The position numbers and the translations under genes are program-made. Shown piece by piece: positions 63,860-64,000 of a stretch of 64,000 nucleotides of DNA. Positions within the stretch are counted from its first letter, which is position 1; every line of letters starts with the position of its first letter. Source of the DNA: Desulfamplus sp964425195 (GTDB lineage: Bacteria > Desulfobacterota > Desulfobacteria > Desulfobacterales > Desulfobacteraceae); NCBI GenBank assembly GCA_964425195.1, contig CAYRLG010000014.1, positions 1 to 64,000 of the forward strand, written 5' to 3'. Under the pieces are notes generated by a model. That model was not told where the DNA came from. It was given only the letters and a program-made list of their open reading frames with translations, and ran no database searches.

Positions 63860-63935
63860 TATCATTAATTTTTATTCCCTTCATATTATTAGGGATGTTT
63901 AAAGAAGAGAGAATTTTAAGGAAATTAGAGCAAAA

Positions 63936-64000
63936 ATGAAAAATGCAGATATCTTAACAGGCATCACCACAACAGGTACACCACATTTAGGAAATTATGT
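63936..64000 (+). CDS. trpS: Tryptophanyl-tRNA synthetase, start only (partial)
   Basis: The frame opens with MKNADILTGITTTGTPHLGNY at an ATG behind AAGGAAA and leaves the window. It matches the conserved start of TrpS, with the HIGH-type motif read as HLGN. It is 76 bases downstream of the nucleotidyltransferase gene on the same strand. Confidence 0.85.
   Translation, partial: MKNADILTGITTTGTPHLGNY

Overview
The window looks like a piece of a low-GC, strictly anaerobic, motile deltaproteobacterium (Desulfobacterota, probably Desulfobacterales). This is an inference from gene content: an aldehyde:ferredoxin oxidoreductase, a 2-oxoacid:ferredoxin oxidoreductase, multiheme c-type cytochromes with an NrfD-type quinone module, a TRAP transporter, PAS/sigma-54 regulation and several signalling proteins. 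No marker gene fixes the species. The sequence is a draft: ten Ns at 10480-10489 interrupt the aldehyde oxidoreductase gene. They are flanked by a 20-base duplication which, if collapsed, restores one intact 583-residue frame.

Region 1 (1-17.5 kb) is a catabolic island for amino acids or organic acids. It holds a large NAD-glutamate dehydrogenase, a dctPQM TRAP transporter, a GabT-like aminotransferase, a TIGR04076-like small protein, the aldehyde:ferredoxin oxidoreductase, a PAS-PAS-AAA+ sigma-54 activator, a two-subunit glutaconate-type CoA-transferase and a KorA plus fused KorB/gamma 2-oxoacid:ferredoxin oxidoreductase. Candidate sigma-54 promoters (GG-N10-GC) precede dctP, gabT and the CoA-transferase genes, so the activator probably controls the island.

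Region 2 (17.5-34.6 kb) is mixed. It has a tRNA-Leu(TAG) with terminator, a NifU/IscU-BFD scaffold and a beta-hydroxyacid dehydrogenase. An Nrf-like respiratory operon follows: tetraheme cytochrome, four-cluster ferredoxin, NrfD, octaheme HAO-like cytochrome and a periplasmic protein. Then come citrate synthase, a FmdB zinc ribbon, proline racemase with a GntR regulator, prmA-nnrD, a secreted protein, a cupin, a macrodomain protein and a short asparaginase.

Region 3 (34.7-57.2 kb) is the most striking part and appears to be a phosphate-starvation regulon. Four promoters carry four TAAC/TAAT units at an exact 11-bp period, followed at one fixed distance by a -10-like hexamer, which is the geometry of PhoB boxes. 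They precede (a) an alkaline phosphatase, (b) an EAL-CBS-GGDEF protein and a chemoreceptor, (c) a small unknown protein and a remarkable sCache-HAMP-TM-PstS-peptidoglycan-binding fusion, and (d) a polyphosphate operon sixA-ppk1-RMD1/DUF155-ppx-CHAD-phoU. A potABCD polyamine transporter operon diverges from (d). The layout suggests that phosphate limitation is coupled to chemotaxis, cyclic-di-GMP and polyphosphate metabolism.

Region 4 (57.2-64 kb) holds a metallo-beta-lactamase-fold hydrolase, a long acyl-CoA dehydrogenase, a CheD homologue with Ser in place of the catalytic Cys, a DHH-CBS-tRNA nucleotidyltransferase fusion and the start of trpS.
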